This document shows positions 1 to 8,129 of a DNA stretch of 24,799 nucleotides, piece by piece. Numbering within the stretch: position 1 is the first letter of the stretch; each line of letters starts with the position of its first letter. This DNA comes from CAZWVA01 sp964636885 (GTDB lineage Bacteria > Desulfobacterota_D > UBA1144 > Nemesobacterales > CSP1-2). The stretch covers positions 1 through 24,799 of the forward strand of contig CAZWVA010000039.1 in assembly GCA_964636885.1 (NCBI GenBank), written 5' to 3'. A program made the translations under genes and the position numbers. The notes under the pieces are model-generated. The model did no database searches. It had not been told where the DNA came from and saw nothing but the letters and a program-made list of their open reading frames with translations.

Positions 1-1182
1 CAACTCGATTTCAACTGGGGTAAGAGAAGGGTTGGCCTCAATCATAAGGGCAGCAACTCCGGCGGCGTGGGGAGCCGCCATTGAGGTACCGGATTTACTA
101 ACCGTGCCCCCTCCTATGGCGGAAGATGTGATAACCTGTCCCGGTGCAAGCATATCCAAGATAGAAGAAGAATTTGAAAAAGAGGCAACACGATCCGTAA
201 TATCATCCGTAGCCCCTACGGATATAGCGGCTGATATGCATGCAGGGGAACTGATCTTACTAATAGAACCATCGTTACCCGAGGCTACAAATATTGAAAC
301 GCCCTTTGCCTTTAAACCGTTTAGGGCCTCAGCCATTAAAGGATCCGATATATCACAGTTCCCGGAAAAGAGCCCCCCTCCAAGGCTCATATTTACGACC
401 CTTATATCGAGGCTTTGACTCTCGATCTGGCTTAAAACCCAGTCGAGTCCGTCCAGGATACCCGAACTACAGCCAGAGCCGATATCTGGAAGAACCTTGA
501 CCGAAACGATGCCGGCATCGGGTGCCACACCCTCTGGGGAAGTGATAATGCCAGAGACATGGGTTCCATGCCCATTATCGTCTTCCGCAGTGTTAGGACC
601 ACGGGGACAGCAGGAGGAACAACCGGCCGAGAACCTTTGACACGCACAGTGCTGGGCGATGAGGCTGTCTCCGAGTTGGGGATTGTCTGTGTCGATGCCT
701 GTGTCAATAACGGCCACATTTACGCCGCTTCCCGTAAAACCCATGGTGTGTACCTCATCGGCACTTATAAGGGGCACGCTCTCGGCTAAGGTTGGGAAAA
801 CCTCGGTAGGGGCGTATACGGAAACGACATTCGGATCAGCGATTAGTCTAGCTAGCCCCCTTTTACTCACCTCCCCCGCAAAACCGCTTATATTCTCCCA
901 CCTAGATTTAATCCTGAAATCGTCTTCTGTGAGCCTGGATAAGACCTCGTTCTGAACCGTATTGATCTCGCGCCTTCTCCGAGAAAAGTCCCTCAAAGGG
1001 GATTTAGGGGAAGCTAAGGCGACTATAACTGCCGTTCTACCGCTCGGACTCGCATCCAGGGCCTCTTTAACCCCGGGGCCTATTTTTTCTCCTTCTCGAG
1101 GGAAAGCGGACGATCCCAAACACATGGAGCAGAGGATAAAAAACAGGCAGATAGAGGTGTAGAATTGGGTTTTTGCTTTCAT
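1..1182 (-). CDS. Secreted subtilisin-like serine protease (S8 family), 3' end outside window
   Basis: Open for 394 codons from ATG at 1182 to the window edge, so the C-terminus is missing. A hydrophobic signal peptide (about residues 5-25) is followed by a region of about 100 residues resembling the inhibitor I9 propeptide. The catalytic triad is visible: Asp160 in AVIDTGID, His205 in DNGHGTH and Ser367 in GTSMAAPHAAG. An oxyanion-hole Asn sits in VASGNDG. Between Asp and His lies a cysteine-rich insert (CACQ...GCSSCCPRG) known from some bacterial S8 proteases. The likely role is breakdown or processing of proteins outside the cytoplasm. A purine-rich GGGAGA lies a few bases before the start. 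It is divergent from the sulfotransferase gene that begins at 1365. Family certain; substrate unknown. Confidence 0.93.
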   Translation of the reverse strand, partial: MKAKTQFYTSICLFFILCSMCLGSSAFPREGEKIGPGVKEALDASPSGRTAVIVALASPKSPLRDFSRRRREINTVQNEVLSRLTEDDFRIKSRWENISGFAGEVSKRGLARLIADPNVVSVYAPTEVFPTLAESVPLISADEVHTMGFTGSGVNVAVIDTGIDTDNPQLGDSLIAQHCACQRFSAGCSSCCPRGPNTAEDDNGHGTHVSGIITSPEGVAPDAGIVSVKVLPDIGSGCSSGILDGLDWVLSQIESQSLDIRVVNMSLGGGLFSGNCDISDPLMAEALNGLKAKGVSIFVASGNDGSISKISSPACISAAISVGATDDITDRVASFSNSSSILDMLAPGQVITSSAIGGGTVSKSGTSMAAPHAAGVAALMIEANPSLTPVEIEL

Positions 1183-1216
1183 ACACTGGTCTCCCTTTCA
1201 CCCTGAGGATATATTT

Positions 1217-1232
1217 AAACCGCTTCCGGTTT
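1217..1232. other. Small hairpin in the divergent gap
   Basis: A 6-bp perfect stem (AAACCG/CGGTTT) with a CTTC loop and a short run of T after it on the plus strand. It lies in the 182-base gap between the divergent protease and sulfotransferase genes. It looks like a weak terminator or leader hairpin; its position upstream of both genes makes the role unclear. Confidence 0.25.
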
Positions 1233-1364
1233 TTCTATTCGTTTCCACAAATGGATCTATGTTACTAGACATCCCTAACATTATAACCCCTAAAAGGGAT
1301 TTCCCTTATCATAGAGGCTAGCGGATTAACAGGCACGGGTCATTAAAGTAAGACAAACGACTCA

Positions 1365-2327
1365 GTGATACCATTTTTAAAACCCCTCACCGCATCACAT
1401 AGCCGACATGCCTCCTTTGGTACCGTGTCCCAAGCCGTATTGATAAAGCGGGTTCATTTATATAGACTTAATGCCATACGTTATAGAACAAGGCTCGCCG
1501 AACGTATGCTCTCAGGTATTAAAGGGTACATGTCCTCAGCACTATCGAAGTTAAGGAAAACCCGTCAATCGGAACAGTACTTTTTTATGCATATTCCCAA
1601 AACCGCAGGGACGTCGCTAAGAACCGTTATAGAGTCTCAATTCTCTCCAAGCGAAATTAACGAAGGATACCGAATGGAAGATTTCTTTAATCTAACCAGG
1701 GAACAGCTACTCAAGCTCAGACTGATTCGTGGGCATCTTGTATACGGAATAGTTAATTATCTCCCACGTCATCCAATTACCATTACTATGCTACGTGAGC
1801 CAATATCCAGGGCCATCTCGAATCTCTACGTCGGGAAGCGCAGGTCTTCCTTTCATCTTAATAAACACCTACCAATCGATAAAATGACACTAGATGAGAT
1901 GTTACAGGAAAAACTGGTGAGAGACACAATAGGTAGTCAACAGGTACGCTATTTTATCACCGATATCGACATAACCGATCCAAAAAATCCGAGAAAGGTT
2001 TATCCAACAGGCCAAATCTCTGATAGAGAGAGACTTGAGCTAGCAAAGGAGAGGGTTGCCAGTTTCGATTTCGTTGGTATCACCGAGGAATTCGATAGAT
2101 CCGTAAAACTGCTTATAAAACGGTTTGGTTGGAAAGAGCCTAAGACGCTACCCCGACTTAACGCTACAGGTGACTACACGGATTTTAAGAGATCCCTATC
2201 CGATAAAGGACTGGAGATCCTGAAGGAGCTTACGGCACTCGATAGAGAGCTCTATGACTTTGCCTGTGATCTTTTCCGCGAACGTTACAATAAGACATTT
2301 TCAGGTAATTATCCAAATGGGCAATAG
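1365..2327 (+). CDS. Sulfotransferase family protein (Sulfotransfer_2-like)
   Basis: Likely transfers a sulfate group from PAPS to a carbohydrate. The 5'-phosphosulfate-binding loop is HIPKTAGTS (residues 76-84). The 3'-phosphate-binding segment is MLREPISRAISNLY, with Arg144 and Ser152. GH at 123-124, shortly before it, is typical of the Sulfotransfer_2 group. The start is uncertain. The longest frame begins with GTG at 1365, but the first 47 residues look unlike the family and no good ribosome-binding site is visible. ATG at 1506 or 1530 would give the usual short N-terminus. It is followed after 40 bases by a second, different sulfotransferase and lies beside an exporter block, which suggests sulfation of a surface glycan. 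Family confident; acceptor unknown. Confidence 0.85.
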   Translation: MIPFLKPLTASHSRHASFGTVSQAVLIKRVHLYRLNAIRYRTRLAERMLSGIKGYMSSALSKLRKTRQSEQYFFMHIPKTAGTSLRTVIESQFSPSEINEGYRMEDFFNLTREQLLKLRLIRGHLVYGIVNYLPRHPITITMLREPISRAISNLYVGKRRSSFHLNKHLPIDKMTLDEMLQEKLVRDTIGSQQVRYFITDIDITDPKNPRKVYPTGQISDRERLELAKERVASFDFVGITEEFDRSVKLLIKRFGWKEPKTLPRLNATGDYTDFKRSLSDKGLEILKELTALDRELYDFACDLFRERYNKTFSGNYPNGQ

Positions 2328-2367
2328 GTATGTTTAAATACAAGCCCCTTAGTACTTTATTAAGAAG

Positions 2368-3231
2368 ATGAAGATTCTCATATACGGTCAGCCAAAATCT
2401 GGAACAACAGCATTAACCTACAAGATAGCAAATGCTTTAGGAAGCTCAACCCAAGTAATATTCGAGCCAAAATCTAGGAACAGAGAAATCGAAACTGGAG
2501 AGAATATCGTTACAAAATGCCTGTTTGGTTTCCCGCCTAATCACGTTAGTCCAGATGAAATTAAGGAATATAACGATTATGAGAAGAAGATATGGATAGC
2601 AAGGGATCCCAGAGATATATTCATAAGTCAATTTCTCTACCGATGGTACCATCGCTCAAAGTCAGACGAGAGGGTTTTTAAAGGGGTTTTAGAAAAAGTA
2701 AAATTAAAAGAAAAAAACCGTAATTCCATCCCCTTTTATTCCCTTCACGTGCATAGAATAGACGGAGAAGTCCTTACATTGGATCGCCTTAGGCTCCATC
2801 ACCAAATAATGGGTGAGGTCCTTTGTGATTTCATAAGGGGCCTGGATAGCGATTGGTTTATTTTTAAATACGAAGACATGATAGACGGTGATTTTGTTAA
2901 GCTAAATGAATACCTAGGCTTTGAAGTAAAGGATAATGCCGAAGTTCCAAAGACGTACCTCAGAGTAAAAAGATCAAAGTCCTATGGAAATTGGAGGATG
3001 TGGTTTACTAAGGAAGACGTTGAGTTTTACAGGGACCTTTATACAGGATACATGCAGTTAATAGGCTATGACACAAACGATTGGGAAATCCTTGACAACG
3101 AAACCCTCCCTCCAGAACTCGGTTCCGAGTACATGAAAAAACTCTTCTTTGGTGGAAAGAACGCCGAGGATAACTCTCTTATAGGCTACATAGCAAAGCT
3201 CTCCAAGAGGATCTTAAACGCTTGGAGATAG
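2368..3231 (+). CDS. Sulfotransferase-like protein
   Basis: A second P-loop sulfotransferase-like enzyme, 287 residues. The phosphosulfate loop is at the extreme N-terminus (GQPKSGTTAL, residues 7-16). The matching 3'-phosphate segment is IARDPRDIFISQF, with Arg79 and Ser88. It differs from the preceding gene in loop sequence (PKSGTT against PKTAGT), so the two are not recent duplicates. The gene is richer in A+T and in A-runs than its neighbours, which may reflect recent acquisition. It starts with ATG 40 bases after the first sulfotransferase and probably shares its transcript. It faces the minus-strand glycosyltransferase across an 87-base gap in which I see no clear terminator. Acceptor unknown. 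Confidence 0.82.
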   Translation: MKILIYGQPKSGTTALTYKIANALGSSTQVIFEPKSRNREIETGENIVTKCLFGFPPNHVSPDEIKEYNDYEKKIWIARDPRDIFISQFLYRWYHRSKSDERVFKGVLEKVKLKEKNRNSIPFYSLHVHRIDGEVLTLDRLRLHHQIMGEVLCDFIRGLDSDWFIFKYEDMIDGDFVKLNEYLGFEVKDNAEVPKTYLRVKRSKSYGNWRMWFTKEDVEFYRDLYTGYMQLIGYDTNDWEILDNETLPPELGSEYMKKLFFGGKNAEDNSLIGYIAKLSKRILNAWR

Positions 3232-3318
3232 ACCGACACCTTGATTTCCCGGTAGCATATCTGCGACCATCGCGATAAGGCATCCTAGGGCAATACGCTT
3301 ACAATGCCAGGTAGACGA

Positions 3319-4278
3319 TCAAGGGTTACCGCTTCTATTCTCATCGAACGACCCTTTGTTCATAAACCTTTTAATAGACTCGCTCATGTTGAGGTACCTT
3401 TCAAAAAGCCACCTGAGGGGGGCCGTTATCTTCCAACTCCTTGTATTTTCCATCCCTTTTACAAGGTAAAAAGCATGCATGTAGAGATCTTGGATGGACT
3501 TTAACGCCGTTTCGGCACTTGTCTTATCCCTCTCGCTATGTATAAAGTCAAGGATCCTTTTAAGTAAGATATCCACCGTCTCTACATGTGATTGGAGAGG
3601 GGACTCTTTAATAGTATTTTTACCGTGCAGTCTGTAGAAGAGGTATTTCTTGTCATCGAGGAAGAGGAACCTATCACGGTATCTAATCAAAGCGCGGAGG
3701 ATAAAATCGTAATCGTGCGTGTATCTATACGAATTAAAAAACCCTACCTCCTTTATCAACTCTGAATGAAAGAAGAGGTTAGATGTAGTAACGGCCATAT
3801 TACCTATAAAAAACGCTTTTTCGAGGGATCCGGTATCTAGATAAATCGACTTTAAACCGCTATACCAAGAATTATAGGTATGTGAAGGGTCTCTAATAAC
3901 GGCGGAAGACTCGTCTATAAAGACCAGATCCGTTATAACGAGCATAGCGTCCTTGGCCTCTGCGGTTTCCACAAGGCAGGAAAGACGCTCCGGGTGATAC
4001 ACGTCATCTGAGTTTATAATAGATACATACTTCCCCTTTGCAAGTGAAAGCCCTCTATTTAGCGTGTTTGGGGCATCTATATTATCCTGTGTATAGTAGA
4101 GGATACGTGGATCATTATAGGTTCTAATCACCCGGTCCGTGCCATCGGTTGAACCATCGTTTATGATAATAAACTCAAAATCGGTGAAGGTCTGATTCAG
4201 TACGCTTTCTATAGCTTCACCGACGAATCTCTCATGATTGTAGGCGGGCATAATAACACTGACCGCAGGGTCTTTCAT
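3319..4278 (-). CDS. Family 2 glycosyltransferase
   Basis: A GT-A fold glycosyltransferase of 319 residues that would add a sugar from a nucleotide-sugar donor to a growing surface glycan. Visible motifs are the N-terminal VSVIMPAYNH strand, DGSTDGT (residues 41-47) that binds the nucleotide, and the metal-binding NSDD ending at Asp92. Near the C-terminus (282-290) is SWKITAPLR, a short motif seen at the end of many O-antigen glycosyltransferases and also present in the next gene upstream. Its ATG overlaps the stop codon of that sulfotransferase gene by one base (TAATG), so the two are probably translationally coupled. It is the last gene of the minus-strand glycan block. Sugar specificity cannot be told. 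Confidence 0.9.
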   Translation of the reverse strand: MKDPAVSVIMPAYNHERFVGEAIESVLNQTFTDFEFIIINDGSTDGTDRVIRTYNDPRILYYTQDNIDAPNTLNRGLSLAKGKYVSIINSDDVYHPERLSCLVETAEAKDAMLVITDLVFIDESSAVIRDPSHTYNSWYSGLKSIYLDTGSLEKAFFIGNMAVTTSNLFFHSELIKEVGFFNSYRYTHDYDFILRALIRYRDRFLFLDDKKYLFYRLHGKNTIKESPLQSHVETVDILLKRILDFIHSERDKTSAETALKSIQDLYMHAFYLVKGMENTRSWKITAPLRWLFERYLNMSESIKRFMNKGSFDENRSGNP

Positions 4279-5381
4279 TACTTATCTTTCCCGTAGTTAT
4301 ACGTCTTTGAAAGCAGACGACCGAGCAATCTCATTGGCGCCGTTACTCTCCAGCTCCATGTATTGAGAATAGAGGAGATCTGCTCGTCTTTTTCCCGTAT
4401 TTGTTCGTCCTTTTGTTTTATAATCTCTTGAATGAGTTCCTCTCTTTCCCGTATCTCTCCTATCTTCTCTTGAATCAGTCTGTTTTTCTCCCCAAGGGCC
4501 TCCTTTAGATCTGAGCTTATAGCCCCTGAGTAGGCGGCATAGTCCATATACAGCACATCAATCATATCAGAAAACTCCTTGGAATTAAAAAAGTCGCTAT
4601 TTGCCTCGGCCTTAAGGCAAAGACCATAGGTCTTTACTATAAACCCTGGAACCTTCGGATTGCTTGCGAGACTCTCAAAGGCGGATTTGCTGTGGCGAAG
4701 GCCCGGCTCAAGAAAGGATCCAATCTCTTCGGTTAGATAACCCTCATCGGAAGGCCACGGGATCTCAAGCAACATCGCTATACGCTTTAGAGAAGACCTC
4801 CAGCCCTCCATAAGACTATCGTACTGTAAGATAACCCTCTTAAATCCACTCGTATTCAAAAGGGAGGAGAGGGTGTGGAGTTGCCAGAGGAGTAGAGACT
4901 CACTCAAAGAGAGGTTATCACGCTTCCAGAGGGAAGTCGCAACGTCCATTGGGTTTCTTATGACGATGAGGTAGCCGATCTCCATATCCTCTTCGCGGAG
5001 TATCTCTTTCCATAGTGGAAGCATGAGGCACGTTCTTGGGTCCTTCCACCCCCATAGGGGCCTACCGACAAATTCCCGTCTCAAGACCCCAGATAGTTCT
5101 TCCTTTAGAGGAAGGATCTCAGGATAAGCCCACCAGCCCTCTGGCATCGGCCACAAGTCGTGCCATCTACGACCAAGTGAGCTTAATATCCTTTCATGTA
5201 TATTAACGATCCCGGTATGCTCCCAATAGCCCTTTGGGTTATCGGCCTTGTTAGGAGGCATCAGTACATCCGGTTCACCTAGATAGACCCCGAGGAGATT
5301 AATGGCGCGCGCAACGGCTGATGTCCCGCTTCGGTGCATGCCAAGGACACAGATCGCTTTACCCCTTTTCTTATTCTTCAT
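4278..5381 (-). CDS. Sulfotransferase family protein with coiled coil and SWRVTAPMR tail
   Basis: Third sulfotransferase-type protein, 367 residues. The phosphosulfate loop is GMHRSGTSAV (14-23) and the 3'-phosphate segment is VIRNPMDVATSLW, with Arg142 and Ser150. The catalytic domain appears to end near 260. It is followed by a stretch very rich in Glu, Lys, Gln and Ile (about 293-340) that should form a coiled coil, then SWRVTAPMR (343-351) and a short basic tail. The tail motif is shared with the downstream glycosyltransferase, which may point to a common membrane or partner-docking function. The stop overlaps the glycosyltransferase start by one base. The ABC ATPase gene lies 65 bases upstream. 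Acceptor unknown. Confidence 0.85.
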   Translation of the reverse strand: MKNKKRGKAICVLGMHRSGTSAVARAINLLGVYLGEPDVLMPPNKADNPKGYWEHTGIVNIHERILSSLGRRWHDLWPMPEGWWAYPEILPLKEELSGVLRREFVGRPLWGWKDPRTCLMLPLWKEILREEDMEIGYLIVIRNPMDVATSLWKRDNLSLSESLLLWQLHTLSSLLNTSGFKRVILQYDSLMEGWRSSLKRIAMLLEIPWPSDEGYLTEEIGSFLEPGLRHSKSAFESLASNPKVPGFIVKTYGLCLKAEANSDFFNSKEFSDMIDVLYMDYAAYSGAISSDLKEALGEKNRLIQEKIGEIREREELIQEIIKQKDEQIREKDEQISSILNTWSWRVTAPMRLLGRLLSKTYNYGKDK

Positions 5382-5446
5382 GGCGGTTTCTTTTGTCGGT
5401 CCCCTTCTTAAACCTTTAGTGAGCGCATTCTAAATCCATCACACCA

Positions 5447-6256
5447 TTAAATCCTTCTATCTCGCTTTAACCCACTATCGCCGGGCTCATCCTCTATCCA
5501 CGGCGAGGAAGAGGTTAATAGGAACTTATACGAATTCGATCTTATATCGTACTCGTTTTCGATTCTCCCTTTTCTCAGGAATATTATTCTATCCGCAATC
5601 CTTTCAATACGGTCCCTATCATGTGATACTACAACGAGTGTCCTTTTTTCTTTGATCTCTTTTATCTTCTGTGTGCACTTCTCTTTAAAGGATTTATCAC
5701 CGACCGCGAATATCTCGTCAAGTAAAAGTATGTCAGCTTCGCTGTGAACCGCAATGGAAAACCCCAACCTCGCATTCATCCCAGAGGAGTACTTTTTTAC
5801 CGGCATATCTATGAACCTCTCTTCGATCCCGGAAAACTCTATAATATCGTCTATCTTTTTCCTTATTTCCCTTATAGTCATCCCGATAATCGTGCCGTTC
5901 ATATAGATGTTCTCTCTTCCCGTAAGATCCGAATGAAACCCCGCACTGACCGATATGAGGGGGGCAACCCTTCCTTTAACTATGACCTCCCCTCTATTGG
6001 GATAGGTAACTGAGGCTATGAGTTTTATAATCGTCGTCTTCCCAGAACCATTGGGGCCACAGATACCCACGCATTCCCCTTTTTTTACGGTGATGTTTAC
6101 ATCCGATAGAGCCCAGAATTCATCCTTTCTTAGACCCTGCCTATCCCCTTTCTTAAACAGATTGGCAAATTCCTCCCTAAGCGACTTGTGAAAAACGTCC
6201 CTTATAGAATACTTCTTCCATACGTTTTTAAGTTCGATCGTCGTATCAGATAACAT
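5447..6256 (-). CDS. wzt: ABC transporter ATPase for polysaccharide export (Wzt/TagH-like)
   Basis: ATPase that powers export of a finished polysaccharide across the inner membrane. With ATG at 6256 it has 269 residues. Walker A is GPNGSGKTT (about 67-75), the signature is the Wzt-type YSSGMNARLG rather than LSGGQ, Walker B is ILLLDEIFAVGD and the switch histidine is in VVSHD. An in-frame TTG at 6262 is possible, but ATG is the better start. It overlaps the last 11 bases of the permease gene, so the pair is coupled. Only about 55 residues follow the switch histidine. The long C-terminal carbohydrate-binding domain of O9a-type Wzt is therefore absent, which suggests export that does not read a chain-end cap. 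Confidence 0.93.
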   Translation of the reverse strand: MLSDTTIELKNVWKKYSIRDVFHKSLREEFANLFKKGDRQGLRKDEFWALSDVNITVKKGECVGICGPNGSGKTTIIKLIASVTYPNRGEVIVKGRVAPLISVSAGFHSDLTGRENIYMNGTIIGMTIREIRKKIDDIIEFSGIEERFIDMPVKKYSSGMNARLGFSIAVHSEADILLLDEIFAVGDKSFKEKCTQKIKEIKEKRTLVVVSHDRDRIERIADRIIFLRKGRIENEYDIRSNSYKFLLTSSSPWIEDEPGDSGLKRDRRI

Positions 6257-7025
6257 CAGCAAAATCGCGTTCCGTTTTTATGAAAAAACTGTAAGAAAAG
6301 AAATAGAAGGCACATACGACAACACCGACAACGGCAAACTGCCAGGGCACTACCTCTCTACCCTCTAGCACGCATCTCCTTATGTTCTCGATTATGAAGG
6401 TAAGCGGATTTAGAAACAACACCAGCTTAAGCTTTATATGGAGTTGGTCAACCGAATATAAGATAGGAGACATGAAGAACAGGAGTCGGATGAAGAACTC
6501 CGAGGCCAATTTCACATCCCTATAATATACGTTTACGCTTGAAAGAAAAAGGGACATCGAAACGGTAAAGAAAAACAGAAGTCCAAGGAGGGGAATCGCC
6601 CAGAGGGCAGCCCAGGTAATATGGATCTTATGAATGAGAAGCACAAAAGGAAACAGGGAGAGGGCTATTAGGAAATCCACAAAGGCGATTAGGACGCGAG
6701 AAAGGGGTATGATCTCGCGTGGAAAGTAGATCTTTGTGATTAGGTTATATTGGGTTACCAGGCTCGTTATCGAGGCGTTTAGGGAAGACGAAAAAAACGT
6801 CCAGGGAAGGATGCCAACGAAGTAGAATACGACCTTGGGATATTCCTTTACCTTTACGTTTAACACATAGGTAAATATAAACGTAAGCAGTGCTATCATG
6901 CTAAGAGGCTGAATAACAGCCCAGAGTACACCAATTATGGAGTGGCGATACCTTATCGTGAACTCCCGCCACACGAATATGAAAAAAAGGTCCTTATAGG
7001 GATAGAGTCTCTTTATTATCCGCAT
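6246..7025 (-). CDS. wzm: ABC-2 type polysaccharide export permease (Wzm-like)
   Basis: Integral membrane half of the exporter, 259 residues. It carries the cytoplasmic N-terminal segment typical of the family (VWREFTIRYRHSIIGVLW) and about six hydrophobic segments, including LSMIALLTFIFTYVL, FPFVLLIHKI, LLGLLFFFTVSMSLFL and VVGVVVCAFYFFSYSF. The conserved NPLTFIIENIRR stretch precedes the last membrane segment. Length and motif order match Wzm, TagG and KpsM proteins. The start has a modest AAGGT site a few bases upstream. The 3' end overlaps the ATPase start, as is usual for these two-gene transporters. The substrate is probably the glycan made by the adjacent transferases. Confidence 0.94.
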   Translation of the reverse strand: MRIIKRLYPYKDLFFIFVWREFTIRYRHSIIGVLWAVIQPLSMIALLTFIFTYVLNVKVKEYPKVVFYFVGILPWTFFSSSLNASITSLVTQYNLITKIYFPREIIPLSRVLIAFVDFLIALSLFPFVLLIHKIHITWAALWAIPLLGLLFFFTVSMSLFLSSVNVYYRDVKLASEFFIRLLFFMSPILYSVDQLHIKLKLVLFLNPLTFIIENIRRCVLEGREVVPWQFAVVGVVVCAFYFFSYSFFIKTERDFADVI

Positions 7026-7106
7026 TGTGTATTACCTTTTTAGACGTTCCTCCGATTAAGCGCATTGACACTTGGGTATTCTCCATACCATGCAATAGCG
7101 GTTTAA

Positions 7107-8012
7107 CTAATTATACTCGATTTTTTTACCTATTATCGAATACAAGATCCCAAGCAGGAAGCCGATACTAAACCTGCACTTCATACGAAACCTCTCATTT
7201 ATCGGAAAGAGAAGCATAGGCAGATACCTTGAGCCGTTTATTAGAAGCATCAACCATACTATAAACGGGTATCTGTTTTTTAGTCTGGCAAAGGACATAC
7301 CGACAGCGGCGGCCTTATTGAGGCTACTCAGTATTAGAGGGGGATGGAGGTAGTTGAGTCTCCCCGATCTATGAAACCTTCTACCCGAGGCAATAAACCT
7401 AACCACAAACTCAACATCCTCCTGTCCGGTAATACCGGAGACAAAACCACCGAGTTCCTTTAAAGCCTCCCTTCGATACGCCATGCACCTGTTAGTCGGG
7501 AAATACGGGTCGTGAAAATCATACCTACCCTTTATAAGGCAGTAACTCGCACTGCCGCGTGGTATAATAGCATCGGTCTTTGGATTTGCAAATTCATCGA
7601 TTAATGTAGAGAGAAAGTCCCTCTGAAGTATCACCGTATCATCGTCAAGAAACAGGATAACCCTTCCCCTTGCCTTTGAAAGGCCAAGGTTCCTCGAATA
7701 GCCCATTTCGCCGTGGTTTTCTGTAAGGGGAAAGTACCTTATATTAAGTAAGGGTTTAAACATCTCGGAGGTTTCCCTTCCTTCCTGAGTCCCACCCTGA
7801 TCCTCCACAAGGATCACCTCAAACCTCTCCCTCGGCAGATCCTGCTCGGATAGGCTATAGAGCACCCTCCTTAGGAGGTTTGTTCTCCCGTAGAAGTTTA
7901 TAACGCATGACACATCATAATACAGATGACCATCCTCGATTAGGGCATCCCCCTTTAGAGAAAAGGGAAACGATTTATAAACCAAGGTTAGTATCTTTGA
8001 CCTTAAATCCAT
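7107..8012 (-). CDS. Family 2 glycosyltransferase, possibly membrane-associated
   Basis: GT-A glycosyltransferase of 301 residues and the first gene of the minus-strand glycan block. The N-terminal strand is VSCVINFYGR, the metal-binding motif is LDDDT (122-126) and an acidic catalytic motif GQEDVEF lies near 197-202. The C-terminal 60 residues contain two hydrophobic stretches (FIVWLMLLI and FSIGFLLGILYSIIG) that could anchor it to the membrane. It is separated from the permease gene by 81 bases, and its start is divergent from the macro-domain gene, with 117 bases between them. It is not closely similar to the glycosyltransferase ending at 3319. Donor and acceptor unknown. Confidence 0.88.
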   Translation of the reverse strand: MDLRSKILTLVYKSFPFSLKGDALIEDGHLYYDVSCVINFYGRTNLLRRVLYSLSEQDLPRERFEVILVEDQGGTQEGRETSEMFKPLLNIRYFPLTENHGEMGYSRNLGLSKARGRVILFLDDDTVILQRDFLSTLIDEFANPKTDAIIPRGSASYCLIKGRYDFHDPYFPTNRCMAYRREALKELGGFVSGITGQEDVEFVVRFIASGRRFHRSGRLNYLHPPLILSSLNKAAAVGMSFARLKNRYPFIVWLMLLINGSRYLPMLLFPINERFRMKCRFSIGFLLGILYSIIGKKIEYN

Positions 8013-8129
8013 TACAGAGATTCGTTACCGTATTCGGTTAATTTTGTAATCGTTACAAAGAAAAAAGTCAAGGTATTACGGTTGCCACCCATCCCCGATA
8101 TCTGTAAAATATGAGGTTGGGATAATCCG

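Noticed and set aside
32..789. Several reading frames on the plus strand and one shorter frame on the minus strand within the protease gene
   Set aside because: They lie across the S8 protease, whose catalytic motifs fix the true frame; the others show no domain.
3304..3504. 66-codon plus-strand frame at the end of the glycosyltransferase gene
   Set aside because: Antisense of a well-supported glycosyltransferase; no ribosome-binding site.
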